Counted from the first letter of the stretch, positions 44,687 through 53,950 are shown. The stretch is 64,000 nucleotides of DNA from Streptomyces sp. NRRL S-340 (GCF_000720185.1 NZ_JOIY01000071.1:17008-81007); one strand, 5' to 3'. A program made the numbers and translations. The notes: generated by a model not told the origin, from the letters alone.

Positions 44687-44995
44687 ATGAACGTGCAGCG
44701 CACCAAGCGGCTGCTCGCCATCTCCGCGGCCGGCGCCCTGCTGGCAGGCGGCGGGGCGATCGGCGCGGCCGGGACCGCTGCGGCGGCACCCACGGCCCCG
44801 GCTCACGTGTCCTCGTACTCCCACCACTCCGACGACGACTGCGGCTGGTGGGGCGACGACTGCGGCTACGGAGGCTTCGACCATGGCGGCTACGGAGGCT
44901 TCGACCACGGAGGCTTCGACCACGGTGGTGGCGGAGACCGTGGCGGTGGCGGTGACCACGGTGGCGGTGGCGGCGGCCACGGCGGCGGCCGTTGA
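44687..44995 (+). CDS. Exported Gly/His/Asp-rich repeat protein
   Basis: 102 residues with a clear Sec signal peptide (RTKRLLAISAAGALLAGGGA ... TAAAAP, cleavage near residue 35). The mature part has paired Cys in DDDCGWWGDDCGYGGFDHGG, then GGFDHGG repeats (three) and a GGGG(D/H) tail. His/Asp-rich Gly repeats suggest metal binding or an unstructured surface role; there is no known family. ATG chosen for GGAAGG upstream and the signal peptide; the longer frame from 44573 is unlikely. Confidence 0.7.
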   Translation: MNVQRTKRLLAISAAGALLAGGGAIGAAGTAAAAPTAPAHVSSYSHHSDDDCGWWGDDCGYGGFDHGGYGGFDHGGFDHGGGGDRGGGGDHGGGGGGHGGGR

Positions 44996-45361
44996 TCCCG
45001 ACTGGTGAAATCACGGTGTGCGCCCGGTGTCCAAGGGCGCACACCCGCACCGCGTCCGAATTCCACGCAGCTTCCACACCGGGGGCCGAAAACGGCGCCG
45101 CGCACCGGACCCGGCTCCTTGAGCCGATGCTCCGGCCGCCGCCGGGTCCTGCCTACCCGGCGCTGCCCCGGTACACCCCGCACGGGGCCCGACCGGTGCA
45201 GAGCCGACGCCGTCCGCCGGCCGCGGGTGAGCGTCTGCTTCCGGCCGAGCGGCCGTCCCGTCGCCCAAGGTTGTTCACCTGAGAATCAGTGCCTGGAACC
45301 AGCCTGGCTGCTGGGGGACCCCCATGCCTCGCGTGCTGAGGCACGGCAGCCAAGTCGGCCG
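44996..45361. other. Intergenic stretch
   Basis: About 365 bp with no supported gene between convergent transcription units. Short G+C-rich inverted repeats near 45310-45340 may terminate the DyP operon. Confidence 0.35.
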
Positions 45362-45841
45362 TCAGCCCGCCTCGTCGAGCAGGCTTTGGAACTTCTCCTG
45401 GACGCGCAGTGCCTTCCCGATGTCCTTGACCGTTGCTTCGGGGTAGGTGCGGAAGTAGGAGCAGGCGGTGGCCTGGTGAGCGACGATGTGGTCCTTGATG
45501 TCGGGGGCGCTGATGCCCGGGTAGTTCTCGGTGTGTTGCAGGATGGCGTCGAAGATGTCCGGGATGTACTTGGCGAAGTCGTCGATGTAGGCGTCCCAGT
45601 CGCCGTCGAAGTTGGTGGCGAACATGAGGCGTGTGTCGTTGTCGAAGAGAACCCAGCGTGCGTCGTGGAGAGTGCCGATGCGCGCGCTCATCTCCTTGCG
45701 CCGGTCTTCGAATCCTGGCTGCTGGAAGATTTGACGGATCTTCTCGCTCTGGCCGGGCTTGACGTCGAAGAAGAGAGTGAATTCATTGGTTCGGCCGTGC
45801 CTCAGGCCCGGTCGGGTCTGCTTCTCGGTGTTCGTGGTCAT
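45362..45841 (-). CDS. Small protein of the catalase/DyP cluster, unknown function
   Basis: 159 residues, soluble, no signal peptide. Words: RTNEFTLFFDVKPGQSEKIR, RWVLFDNDTRLMFATNFDGD, WDAYIDDFAKYIPDIFDAIL, HQATACSYFRTYPEATVKDI. The alternating beta-alpha pattern with FATNFDGDW resembles the ferredoxin-like fold of DyP peroxidases without heme ligands, so it may be a partner or decoy subunit. GAAGGGAG before ATG 45841. Third gene of a same-strand run with DyP and catalase-like genes (83-nt gap). Confidence 0.8.
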   Translation of the reverse strand: MTTNTEKQTRPGLRHGRTNEFTLFFDVKPGQSEKIRQIFQQPGFEDRRKEMSARIGTLHDARWVLFDNDTRLMFATNFDGDWDAYIDDFAKYIPDIFDAILQHTENYPGISAPDIKDHIVAHQATACSYFRTYPEATVKDIGKALRVQEKFQSLLDEAG

Positions 45842-45924
45842 GTCGGGCTCCCTTCTCGGGGTGTTCGAAGGCCGTCTGCTGTTTGGCCGTCTGCTGTTCT
45901 GGGTGTGGAGCCGGCTCGACGGTG

Positions 45925-47307
45925 TCAGGTTTCGAGTCCGGCGATCCAGTTCAGAGCCCGGATGCCGGGCATGAAGAGGTATTCACCGCCTTTGGTGACG
46001 GCGAAGCGTGGCAATTGTTTGAGGCGGCGGCGGACGGGACGCCGGGGGATGGTGAACGTTCCGGTGCCGTCGTTGTCGCCGATGACGGGGTCCTTCTCGG
46101 TGCCCAGGCCGGTGAAGTCGCCGTCGTTGGCCCACTGGGTCTTGAGGAACTCGAACTGCCGGACGAGGTCGGCGCCCATGAAGATGAACACGATGCCGCG
46201 CTCGGCGCCGTCGTCCTCCAGTTGTCCCTCGGGGAGCATGGGGCCGTAGGTGGTGCCGCGGCGTAGAGCACGGTGGATGCGCACGTCCACGAACGTCTCG
46301 TCCATGCCATCGCGGGGGTTCATGCGGCGGATGTGCGCGCCCATGGGGCAGCGCAGGCCGGTGGGGTCGTCCTGGCGGTAGGTGAAGTCGTTGGCGCGAG
46401 CGGGGTCTGCGGCCAGCTCCGGGTCGTCGTGGTCGGGGGCGAGGACCAGGGGGGCTCCGCTGCGCCAGCGGCCGACCATCTTGGCGGCCAGGAGCTCTTC
46501 CTCTTCGGGCGATGCGGAGTTGTTCTTCAGGTAGCGGCGGAAGTCGGCGACTCTCATATGCAGCTTGCGGAAGGCCACGTACGTGCCGTTATGGGCCAGT
46601 ACTCCGGGCTCGGGCATGGGAGCGGGCCGACCGAGCTGGTTCTCGTAGCCGAGGACGAATTCACCGGCTTTGATGGTGGGCCCGAAGCCCGGCATGTAGC
46701 CGTAGTGGTCGCGGTCGGTCTGGAGGATGCTGGCCACGCCGGCGCCTTCCACGTCCGGCTCGCCGATACCGTCCACGAAGCCCAGATGAGTGCGCTTGGT
46801 CGGCAGCTGGGTGGCGTCGAGCCGGTAGATCACCTGCACGCCGGGCAGGCCGCGCACCGCTTGGCGTCCCTCGTCCAGGAGGGATTCCAGCCCTGTGTCG
46901 TCCGGGGCGAAGACGGAGATGGCCAGGTGTACGTCACTGCTGCCCAGGGGCGCGTCCCAGTGCTCGGGGCTGCTTTCACCGGTGTCGCCGAGCCGGGCGG
47001 CGCGAGCGGCCATGCCCTCCCGGAAGGCGGCCGGGAAGCTGTCGAGCGACGCCTGTGGCACGTGCAGGGCACGCAGCCCGGCGTGGCTGAGGGCCACGCT
47101 CAGCCAGGCCCGGCTGGGCGGGTCCCACCAGCGGGCCGCCGAGGCGACATGAGGGATCAGGCGAGTGAGCATCTGCCGGCCGTCGGCCGGATCGTCGATG
47201 CGCAGCAGGACGTAGGCGCCGGTGTACGGGGAGGGACGCTGGCGGAGCAGAGTGCCCTGGATGTCGTCCAGCTCCAGTACCTGCGACTGCTGCGTACTGT
47301 CTGCCAT
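45925..47307 (-). CDS. DyP-type peroxidase
   Basis: Heme peroxidase of about 460 residues. Distal GxxDG motif in GFVDGIGEPD, proximal heme-ligand region CPMGAHIRRMNPRD, then FIFMGADLVRQFEFLKTQW. N-terminal half has LDDIQGTLLRQRPSPYTG. No Tat signal, so cytosolic. Start ATG 47307 is chosen (GGAG 9 nt upstream); ATG 47322 and TTG 47352 are in frame. The RIRRMNPRD form and length fit the longer class of DyP enzymes. It sits between the catalase-like gene and the 159-residue protein in one operon. Confidence 0.92.
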   Translation of the reverse strand: MADSTQQSQVLELDDIQGTLLRQRPSPYTGAYVLLRIDDPADGRQMLTRLIPHVASAARWWDPPSRAWLSVALSHAGLRALHVPQASLDSFPAAFREGMAARAARLGDTGESSPEHWDAPLGSSDVHLAISVFAPDDTGLESLLDEGRQAVRGLPGVQVIYRLDATQLPTKRTHLGFVDGIGEPDVEGAGVASILQTDRDHYGYMPGFGPTIKAGEFVLGYENQLGRPAPMPEPGVLAHNGTYVAFRKLHMRVADFRRYLKNNSASPEEEELLAAKMVGRWRSGAPLVLAPDHDDPELAADPARANDFTYRQDDPTGLRCPMGAHIRRMNPRDGMDETFVDVRIHRALRRGTTYGPMLPEGQLEDDGAERGIVFIFMGADLVRQFEFLKTQWANDGDFTGLGTEKDPVIGDNDGTGTFTIPRRPVRRRLKQLPRFAVTKGGEYLFMPGIRALNWIAGLET

Positions 47308-47367
47308 TGCGATGGTCTCCATGCCCTTCGTCGCGGCCCGCTGATCTGACAATGACCGTCCGGGGTT

Positions 47368-48513
47368 TCAGCGCTCGCGGACGGTCGCCCTCAGCGGCAG
47401 CACCTCGTCCGCTGTGCGCGGCTCGCGCCGCTCTTGGCCGTTGAGCCGGTGACGCAGCAGGGACGAGCGGCGGTAGACCTCCTTGCGGGCCCGCATGATG
47501 CTGCCCAGTGGGCGGTGCGCGGCCGTCACGCGCCAGGGAGTGAACGAGAGGGCATCCATCCGCCTGAGGTTCTCCTCCCCGGAGATGTCCTGCCGGGGGA
47601 AGCGAAGCCTGGCCACCGTGACGTAGGGGGACAACTGCTCAGGCCACTCGACCGTCAGGTCCTCCACCGGCATCCGCGTCAGGTCGGCACACAGCTGCAC
47701 CTGGATGTCGAAGGCGTAGGGGCGCTCCCGCAGCTCGGCCACCAGAGCCGGCCGGAAGACCTCTGCGGCGGAGGTGACGTCCATCTGGCGCTCGGTGACC
47801 GCGGCCGCGCAGGCCGGGTCGGGGGCGATGCGCACCTTGGCGATGTACTCGCCGTGCCGGACCGCTCCCATCGTCGTGTAGGTCGACAGAAGCACGTTGA
47901 CCAAAGGACGCTGCGAGACGATCAGGAAGGTCAAGAACTCCTCCCATGCCCAGTCGTCGGGCTCCAGGCTGCCCTTTCCGGTCACGTAATCACGGAAGAA
48001 GCGGTGCCGGCCCCGCTTGCCTTCGGCGAAGTACTCCCCTGCCCGCAGGAACAGATCCTGAATGAACAGGTAGTGCTGCACGGTGTTGCAGAAGAAGACC
48101 GGGGCATTGATCGTGTTGTAGTCGAACGTGCGGCTGTCCGGTTCGTCCTCCAGCAGCGTCGGCCCGTCGACGTCGAACATCTTCACTCCCAGGCCGGTCG
48201 CTCGGCCCAGTTGCGCGTCGGCCCCGGCGTGGGGAGAGCCGTTGGAGAACCGCACCAGCGCGTCATGCCTGCCGGGAGTGGCGAAGATCCCCTGGGCGTA
48301 CTCCTGCGGCAAACCGCCGAGGATCTCCACATCCCCTCTGACCAGGCCGTATCCCTTGGCGTGCGCGTCGCGGACTGCTTGGCCGATGCCCTCGGCGGAC
48401 ACGGAGTCGGTGATGTACCGCTCCATACGCTCGATCACTTTCCGTACATACACCTCGAAGTCAGGCTCGGTGACTTCCACATCAGGCGTGTACGGGATGA
48501 ACCGCGACGTCAT
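47368..48513 (-). CDS. Catalase-fold heme protein (SrpA-like)
   Basis: 381 residues of the catalase-related clade that is shorter than true catalases. Blocks: GIFATPGRHDALVRFSNGSP, TFDYNTINAPVFFCNTVQHY, DWAWEEFLTFLIVSQRPLVN, and C-terminal LSFTPWRVTAAHRPLGSIMR. ARKEVY near the end fits the proximal region. The usual distal His/Asn arrangement is not obvious, which suggests a peroxidase or fatty-hydroperoxide-converting role rather than H2O2 dismutation. First gene of the trio; ATG 48513. Confidence 0.85.
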   Translation of the reverse strand: MTSRFIPYTPDVEVTEPDFEVYVRKVIERMERYITDSVSAEGIGQAVRDAHAKGYGLVRGDVEILGGLPQEYAQGIFATPGRHDALVRFSNGSPHAGADAQLGRATGLGVKMFDVDGPTLLEDEPDSRTFDYNTINAPVFFCNTVQHYLFIQDLFLRAGEYFAEGKRGRHRFFRDYVTGKGSLEPDDWAWEEFLTFLIVSQRPLVNVLLSTYTTMGAVRHGEYIAKVRIAPDPACAAAVTERQMDVTSAAEVFRPALVAELRERPYAFDIQVQLCADLTRMPVEDLTVEWPEQLSPYVTVARLRFPRQDISGEENLRRMDALSFTPWRVTAAHRPLGSIMRARKEVYRRSSLLRHRLNGQERREPRTADEVLPLRATVRER

Positions 48514-48911
48514 GACTTGACCGCCCCACTCTCAACCAGGCTCGCAGGCACGAACCGAGGCACGGTGCCCACCGTGGCCGGCGCCGAACCGTCCGACCGC
48601 AGGCAGTGCCCGGCGACCGGTCACCACCACCGTAGGCACGGGGTGAGTACGAGCGCGCGCCGAAGAAATCCGGGCACCGGTCGTCGTCGGCAGCGGCTCA
48701 CGGCTGGGGCTCTGAGAGTGCAGAGATCTCTTCAGGCCCGGCATCGGCCCCGATCGAAACCCGTTCGGCATATGCAGCGCGCACGGACTGCCACGGCACG
48801 TGACGATGGAGGCCTCTCGTCTTCCGGTAGCCGCTCGGCCTGCGTCCGATCAGGGCGGAGTCGGTGTCTGGCTGCCGTCCGTACATCCTGCCCACCCTTG
48901 CGGAGGCCACC
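48514..48911. promoter_or_regulatory. Divergent intergenic region
   Basis: About 400 bp between the catalase-like operon and the GAP-family gene. No gene supported. GGAGG at 48902-48906 is the ribosome site of the rightward gene. No clear operator. Confidence 0.4.
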
Positions 48912-49589
48912 GTGGGACACGCTGTCGGCGATGTGCTGGGCCTGGCGGCCGGCGTTGCGATCAGCCCACTGCCCATCGTGGCGCTCATCCTCATCCTGGC
49001 CACGCCCCGAGGCCGGCTCAACGGTCCTCTCTTCGCCCTCGGCTGGGTCCTGGGCCTCGCCGTCCTCGGGGCGATCATGCTTGCCGTGGGAGGCTCAGGC
49101 GGAGCCTCCACCCACAAGCATCCGGCCACCTGGGTAGGGGCCCTGAAACTCGCCCTCGGCCTGCTCCTGGCATTCTTCGGCGCCCGGCAGTGGCGTCGAC
49201 GTCCCACCGACCCTTCTCAGGCGCAGCTGCCGAAGTGGATGGCCGCGATCGACCGCTTCACCCCCCTCAAGATCCTCGGACTCGGGTTCCTGCTGTCGGC
49301 GGCCAACGCCAAAAACGCCCCCCTGACCATCGCCGCAGGCGCCTCCATCAGCTCAGCCGGAATCACCCTCCCTCAGCAGATCGGCGCACTCGCCATCTTC
49401 GTGATCATCGCCTCCGTCGGCGTACTCGCACCGCTGGCCGTTTACCTGCTCATGGGCGAACGGGCGAAATCCATCCTCAACGACTGGCGTGACTGGGCCA
49501 CCCGCCACAACGTCGCCATCATGGCGGTCCTCTTCTTCGTCCTCGGCCTCAAGCTGCTCGGTGACGGCATCAGCATCGTCGCCTCTTGA
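48912..49589 (+). CDS. GAP-family (Sap/LysE-like) membrane protein
   Basis: 225 residues, six membrane segments (about 8-28, 34-55, 70-90, 128-150, 158-182, 200-222). Family words: GDVLGLAAGVAISPLPIVAL, ILATPRGRLNGPLFALGWVL, LLSAANAKNAPLTIAAGASI. Related to the mycobacterial GAP protein implicated in glycopeptidolipid traffic and to LysE-like exporters. GTG 48912 chosen because GGAGG lies 5 nt upstream; the frame opens earlier at 48864. Confidence 0.85.
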   Translation: MGHAVGDVLGLAAGVAISPLPIVALILILATPRGRLNGPLFALGWVLGLAVLGAIMLAVGGSGGASTHKHPATWVGALKLALGLLLAFFGARQWRRRPTDPSQAQLPKWMAAIDRFTPLKILGLGFLLSAANAKNAPLTIAAGASISSAGITLPQQIGALAIFVIIASVGVLAPLAVYLLMGERAKSILNDWRDWATRHNVAIMAVLFFVLGLKLLGDGISIVAS

Positions 49590-50089
49590 GTGAAGAGGCC
49601 ATCGCGGGAGTGCCTGATCAACAATGGCAACATCGATACACCCCTTCTGGACCGGCTCGCGCGTCGCCACCGGTTGTTCACCGGGCTCCGGACTCAGACC
49701 GGCACCGCAGCGCGTCGCACAGCAGGGCGCGACGAGCGGGAGCAGATACTTTCGGAGCCCGTGCCGGAGCTGTACGGCCAGAATGCATTGCCCCGCAGCA
49801 AGCTCTGGACAGGCTCCCGCGGGAACTCGTGGTGCACGCGGTTGATGTGCTGACGCAAGACTCGGCACGGGCCCGAGCGAAGCCGTCCGTCCGGCGCCGC
49901 CCGGCCTCGTCGACCGCGCCGCCGCCACCGTGTGAACGGCGTACGGCAACCGGCCGTGAGCGGAGACGGGCCGGGGTACGGCTTCCGCCCGTCGGGAGGG
50001 ACCAGGGCCGGCCCGAGCGGCCCTGGCCGTCCGTCCGGGCCCGTGTGAAGATTGCGATGGGCGACCGATCGCACCATGAGGAGTGACCG
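49590..50089. other. Intergenic stretch before the response-regulator gene
   Basis: About 500 bp; no supported gene. Contains a minus-strand shadow and G+C-rich inverted sequence near 49995-50040. GAGGAG at about 50079 belongs to the regulator gene. Confidence 0.35.
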
Positions 50090-50782
50090 ATGGCGGACAG
50101 CGTGCAGGTCGGGCCCGGGCACTCGATCCGGGTGTTCCTCCTCGACGACCACGAGGTGGTGCGGCGGGGGGTGCACGACCTGCTGGACGACGAATCGGAC
50201 ATCGAAGTGGTCGGCGAGGCCGGGACCGCGCAGCAGGCGCTGGCGCGCGTGCCCGCCCTGCGTCCGGACGTGGCGGTGCTCGACGTGCGGTTGCCGGACG
50301 GTGACGGAGTGAGCGTGTGCCGGGAGCTGCGCTCCCGTCTGCCGGAACTCGCCTGCCTGATGCTGACCTCGTTCGATGACGAGGAGGCGCTGCTGGACTC
50401 GATCATGGCAGGCGCGTCCGGGTACGTGCTGAAGCAGATCCACGGCTCCGACCTGGTATCGGCCGTGCGCACCGTCGCCCACGGCCAGTCGCTGCTCGAC
50501 CCCAGCGCCACCACCAGACTGATGGCCCGGCTGCGGGGCGGGCCGCAGCAGGAGGAAGAGCCGGACGCGCTGCCCGGCCTGACCGACCGGGAACGGGAGA
50601 TCCTCGCCCTAGTCGGTGAGGGGCTGACCAACCGCCAGATCGGACAGCGCCTCTACCTGGCCGAGAAGACGGTCAAGAACCACATCTCCCGGCTGCTCGC
50701 CAAACTAGGCGTGGAGCGACGGATCCAGGCGGCGGTGATCGCCACTCAAGCCCGTGACCGGCTGCATGGTGACCACCACTGA
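50090..50782 (+). CDS. NarL/LuxR response regulator, DevR/DosR-like
   Basis: 230 residues. Receiver with acidic pair D19-D20 (FLLDDHEVV), phospho-Asp D65 ([11 protein letters not shown]), Thr93 and Lys115 (GYVLKQI). LuxR-type [23 protein letters not shown] with [28 protein letters not shown] and the linker match DevR/DosR, the hypoxia/dormancy regulator, and its Streptomyces counterparts. Its likely kinase partner is encoded 367 bp downstream on the same strand, separated by a copy of the inverted-repeat element. It likely controls many genes between 35 and 58 kb through the GGGACC-type sites. Confidence 0.92.
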   Translation: MADSVQVGPGHSIRVFLLDDHEVVRRGVHDLLDDESDIEVVGEAGTAQQALARVPALRPDVAVLDVRLPDGDGVSVCRELRSRLPELACLMLTSFDDEEALLDSIMAGASGYVLKQIHGSDLVSAVRTVAHGQSLLDPSATTRLMARLRGGPQQEEEPDALPGLTDREREILALVGEGLTNRQIGQRLYLAEKTVKNHISRLLAKLGVERRIQAAVIATQARDRLHGDHH

Positions 50783-50955
50783 ACTGGTGCGAACTTCCGG
50801 CTGCCGACGAGGGCCCGGATCCGTGAGGCCGGCTTCACCCAGCCGTGGGCCTGGTCGGCACTGGGCGGCACACCGATCCCTGCGCCAGTCGCCAGGCGTG
50901 TTCCGAAAGTTCTTCCCGGGCCGGCGGCCTTCTGCCGTGAGGTGCCCCGTCCCCA

Positions 50956-51063
50956 CGATGCCCGGCACACACGCTCGCCGCGCGGGGGGGCACGTACGCC
51001 AGTACAGGGACCGACCCCTGCGCCTTGCGGTCGCAGGCACCAGACGCCGCGGGCCGCACTCCG
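50956..51063. repeat. Degenerate copy B of the intergenic element
   Basis: Core matches the interior of the 42659-42820 element: CCCGGCAC(A/G)CACGCTCG, CGCCTTGCG(A/G)TCGCA, GCACC(A/G)GACGCCGCG. The outer 19-bp ends are not preserved. It lies between the response-regulator and kinase genes. Confidence 0.55.
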
Positions 51064-51149
51064 GTCGGACGGCGTCGTCTCCGGAACACGCTCTAGTGTG
51101 GAGGTGAGCGAAACGGCTCTCGGCAGGCGCGGGAGTTGGAGGGTGACCG

Positions 51150-52901
51150 GTGGAAAGCTCCGAGCAGTTCGATCAGGCCCGGACGGCCCGTGTGCGACTG
51201 CCGCAGCTGAAACTGGACGAACTGCTGGAGGAACTCCAGGCGCGCCTGGACGCCGCCCGAGGCACCCGGGACCGGGTGCACAGCCTGCTGGAGGCCGTGC
51301 TCTCCGTCGGCCGGGAGCTAGATCTGACGCAGGTGCTGCACCGCATTGTGAAGGCCGCCGCGGTCCTGGTCGACGCGGAGTACGCGGCCCTGGGCGTGAT
51401 CGGACCGGACGGCAGACGTCTCTCGGCGTTCCACACGGTCGGGGTCGGCGAAGAGGACATCGCCCGGATCGGTTCCTATCCGGAAGGCCACGGCATCCTG
51501 GGCGAACTGATCCGTAACCCGGAGCCGCTGCGCCTGGCCGAACTGGGCGAGCACCCGTCGTCCTACGGCTTCCCGCCCGGCCATCCCGCGATGAGTACCT
51601 TCCTCGGTGTCCCGATCCGGGTGCGGAACCAGGTGTTCGGCAACCTGTACCTGACGGAGAAACGCGGCGGCGGCGAATTCGACGACGAGGACGAGTCCGT
51701 GCTGTCCACACTGGCGGTGGCGGCCGGCGTGGCGATCGACAACGCGCGGCTCTACGAGGAGTCCCGGCTGCGTGAACGCTGGGTGCAGACGAACGCGGAC
51801 ATCACCCGCAGCCTCATGTCGGGAGCCGCGCAGGCGGAGGTCCTGGGACTGGTCACGGAACGCGCCCGGGAGATCACGGGGGCCGCTCTGGCGGTCATGT
51901 CCGCGCCCGTGCCCAACACCCGGACCCTCACCGTCGAACTGGCCATCGGCCGGCAGGCGGACAAACACCGCGGGCTGGTGCTTCCCATGGAAGGCACGCT
52001 CACCGGGCACGCGTTCGCCACCGGCGCTCCTGTGAGCAGTCCGGACGTCGCGCACGACGCACGGGTGACGGCCGGCCCGCCGCGGTTCGCCGGCCTGGGA
52101 CCCGCGGTGGCCGTTCCCATCGGCTCCGGTGAGCACGTCCGCGGGGTCCTGCTGCTGGCCCGCGAAACGAACGCCGACGACTTCTCCGGCCAGGAACTGG
52201 AGCCTCTCCAGAGCTTCGCCGCGCAGGCCGCACTCGCCATGGAACTGGCCGAACGCCGCAAGGACGCCGAACAGATCGCCCTGCTGGAGGACCGCGACCG
52301 CATCGCCCGGGATCTGCACGACCTGGCCATCCAACGCCTGTTCGCCACCGGGATGACGCTGCAGAGCGCGGGCCGCTTCATCGGCCACGAGGGCGCCAAG
52401 GAGCGGGTCCTGCGGGCGGTCGGCGACCTGGACGAAACCATCAAGATCATCAGGTCGACGATCTTCGGGTTGCACACGCACGGCGAAGAAGCGGCCCCCG
52501 GCCTGCGGGCACGGGCGGTACAGGTGATCACGGAGGCCACGCCCGTGCTGGGCTTCGCCCCCAGCGTGCGGATGGAAGGGCTGCTCGACACCAACGTCCC
52601 GCGGGAGACCGCCGACCACGTCGTCGCCGTCCTGTCCGAGGCCCTGACCAACATCGCTCGCCACGCCCACGCGGACCGCGCCGAAGCCGCACTGGAGACC
52701 GACGGCAGGACCGTGCGTCTCACGGTCGCCGACAACGGCAGGGGCATCCCGCCCGACGGCCGCCGCAGCGGCCTGGCCAACATGGACGAGCGCGCCCGGA
52801 AACTGGGCGGCGGCCTGGAGATCACCACTCCCCAGGGCGGCGGAACCGCGCTGGTGTGGTGCGCCCCCGTCACCGGTACGCAGGGGCCGGCCCAGAGCTG
52901 A
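51150..52901 (+). CDS. Two-GAF sensor histidine kinase, DevS/DosS-like
   Basis: 583 residues. Coiled start (LDELLEELQARLDAARG), GAF-A (about 45-200; SSYGFPPGHPAMSTFLGVPI, GNLYLTEKRGGGEFDDED), GAF-B (about 225-365), HisKA_3 with phospho-His H390 (DRIARDLHDLAIQRLFATGM), HATPase (EALTNIARHAHADRAE; DNGRGIPPD). H145 in GFPPGHPAM falls where DosS carries its heme-ligand His, so oxygen/NO/CO sensing through heme is plausible; this alignment is from memory. GTG 51150 after GGAGGG. Cognate to the DevR-like regulator. Confidence 0.92.
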   Translation: MESSEQFDQARTARVRLPQLKLDELLEELQARLDAARGTRDRVHSLLEAVLSVGRELDLTQVLHRIVKAAAVLVDAEYAALGVIGPDGRRLSAFHTVGVGEEDIARIGSYPEGHGILGELIRNPEPLRLAELGEHPSSYGFPPGHPAMSTFLGVPIRVRNQVFGNLYLTEKRGGGEFDDEDESVLSTLAVAAGVAIDNARLYEESRLRERWVQTNADITRSLMSGAAQAEVLGLVTERAREITGAALAVMSAPVPNTRTLTVELAIGRQADKHRGLVLPMEGTLTGHAFATGAPVSSPDVAHDARVTAGPPRFAGLGPAVAVPIGSGEHVRGVLLLARETNADDFSGQELEPLQSFAAQAALAMELAERRKDAEQIALLEDRDRIARDLHDLAIQRLFATGMTLQSAGRFIGHEGAKERVLRAVGDLDETIKIIRSTIFGLHTHGEEAAPGLRARAVQVITEATPVLGFAPSVRMEGLLDTNVPRETADHVVAVLSEALTNIARHAHADRAEAALETDGRTVRLTVADNGRGIPPDGRRSGLANMDERARKLGGGLEITTPQGGGTALVWCAPVTGTQGPAQS

Positions 52902-52986
52902 CCTGCCGGCGGAACGCAGCCCGAGGACCGGTGCCCCCGGTGTCCGGTGGCCGGCCGGGAAACCGCGCCGTACGACCCTGCCGGAC

Positions 52987-52999
52987 GGGACTTCCGGCC
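52987..52999. promoter_or_regulatory. Candidate DevR/OsdR-type box
   Basis: GGGACTTCCGGCC, about 64 bp upstream of the DUF1918-HTH-PNPOx gene, in core promoter position. Matches the recurring site with one base fewer in the spacer. Confidence 0.35.
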
Positions 53000-53062
53000 A
53001 TTGGTACCGACGACGGACCCGGGTGATCCTGGGAAGCGGACTCCATGAGGAAGGGCACGTCC

Positions 53063-53950
53063 ATGCATGCTCAGATAGGCGATCGACTGCTCGTGGAAAG
53101 CCCGGTGACCGGCGCCACCCGACGCGACGGCGAGATCGTCGGCCTGCACCACGAGGACGGCACACCACCGTACGACGTGCGCTGGTCGGACACCGGAGAG
53201 GTCACGCTGCTCTTCCCCGGGCCGGACGCGCACGTCCGGCACCTGGGGCGGGAAGAGACTCCGATGGGCGGGACGGGCCCCGCTGAGCCGGCGGCCCCTG
53301 CGGCCGGGCGGCCGGGCGACTTCGGACGACGTGTGGCGGTGGCCCGCCGACGTCGCGGGCTCAGCCTGGAGGAGGTGGCAGGCCGGGCCCGGATGTCGCC
53401 GCAGTACCTCCGCTACCTGGAACAGCGCCCCTCCGACCCGGGCACCGCGACCGTTCTGCGTCTGGCCGACGCGCTGGGCACCTCACTCGCCGCTCTGCGC
53501 GGTGACGACCAGGAGCTGCCACCGGGACAGGGGCGGGCGCTGCTGCGTCCTCGGCTGACGGACCTGTCCCCGCAGCAGTGCAGGGCGCTGCTGTCCACGC
53601 ACGGAGTGGGACGCATCGCGTTCACCGGTCCGGACGGCCCGGCTGCGTTTCCGGTCAACTACGACGTGATGGGGGAGGCCGTGTTCTTCCGTACCGCGCC
53701 CGGCTCCGCTCCCGCCCGGGCCGTGGGCAACGAGGTCGCGTTCGAGGTGGACCGCGTCGACGAGGCGATGAGCCGGGGCTGGAGCGTACTCGCCGTGGGT
53801 CGCGCCGAGGCCGTGGAGGACGTGGAGACGTGCCGCCGGCTGGGGGAGCGGGCCGGCACGGAACCGTGGGCCGGCGGCGTCCGCACGCTCTGGGTGAAAG
53901 TGCTTCCCACTCGGCTGACGGGGCGCCGGATCATGCCGGCCGACGGGTGA
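53063..53950 (+). CDS. DUF1918-XRE HTH-PNPOx fusion protein
   Basis: 295 residues with three joined modules. Residues 1-60: DUF1918 (HAQIGDRLLVESPVTG; GEIVGLHHEDGTPPYDVRWS), a small SH3-like fold. Residues about 86-147: XRE helix-turn-helix (FGRRVAVARRRRGLSLEEVA; ARMSPQYLRYLEQ). Residues about 163-295: PNPOx-like flavin domain (CRALLSTHGVGRIAFTG; AAFPVNYDVMGEAVFFRTA; SRGWSVLAVGRAE). A flavin-binding transcription factor is therefore possible. ATG 53063 with GAAGGG 7 nt upstream; an in-frame ATG at 53045 adds six residues. Confidence 0.88.
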   Translation: MHAQIGDRLLVESPVTGATRRDGEIVGLHHEDGTPPYDVRWSDTGEVTLLFPGPDAHVRHLGREETPMGGTGPAEPAAPAAGRPGDFGRRVAVARRRRGLSLEEVAGRARMSPQYLRYLEQRPSDPGTATVLRLADALGTSLAALRGDDQELPPGQGRALLRPRLTDLSPQQCRALLSTHGVGRIAFTGPDGPAAFPVNYDVMGEAVFFRTAPGSAPARAVGNEVAFEVDRVDEAMSRGWSVLAVGRAEAVEDVETCRRLGERAGTEPWAGGVRTLWVKVLPTRLTGRRIMPADG

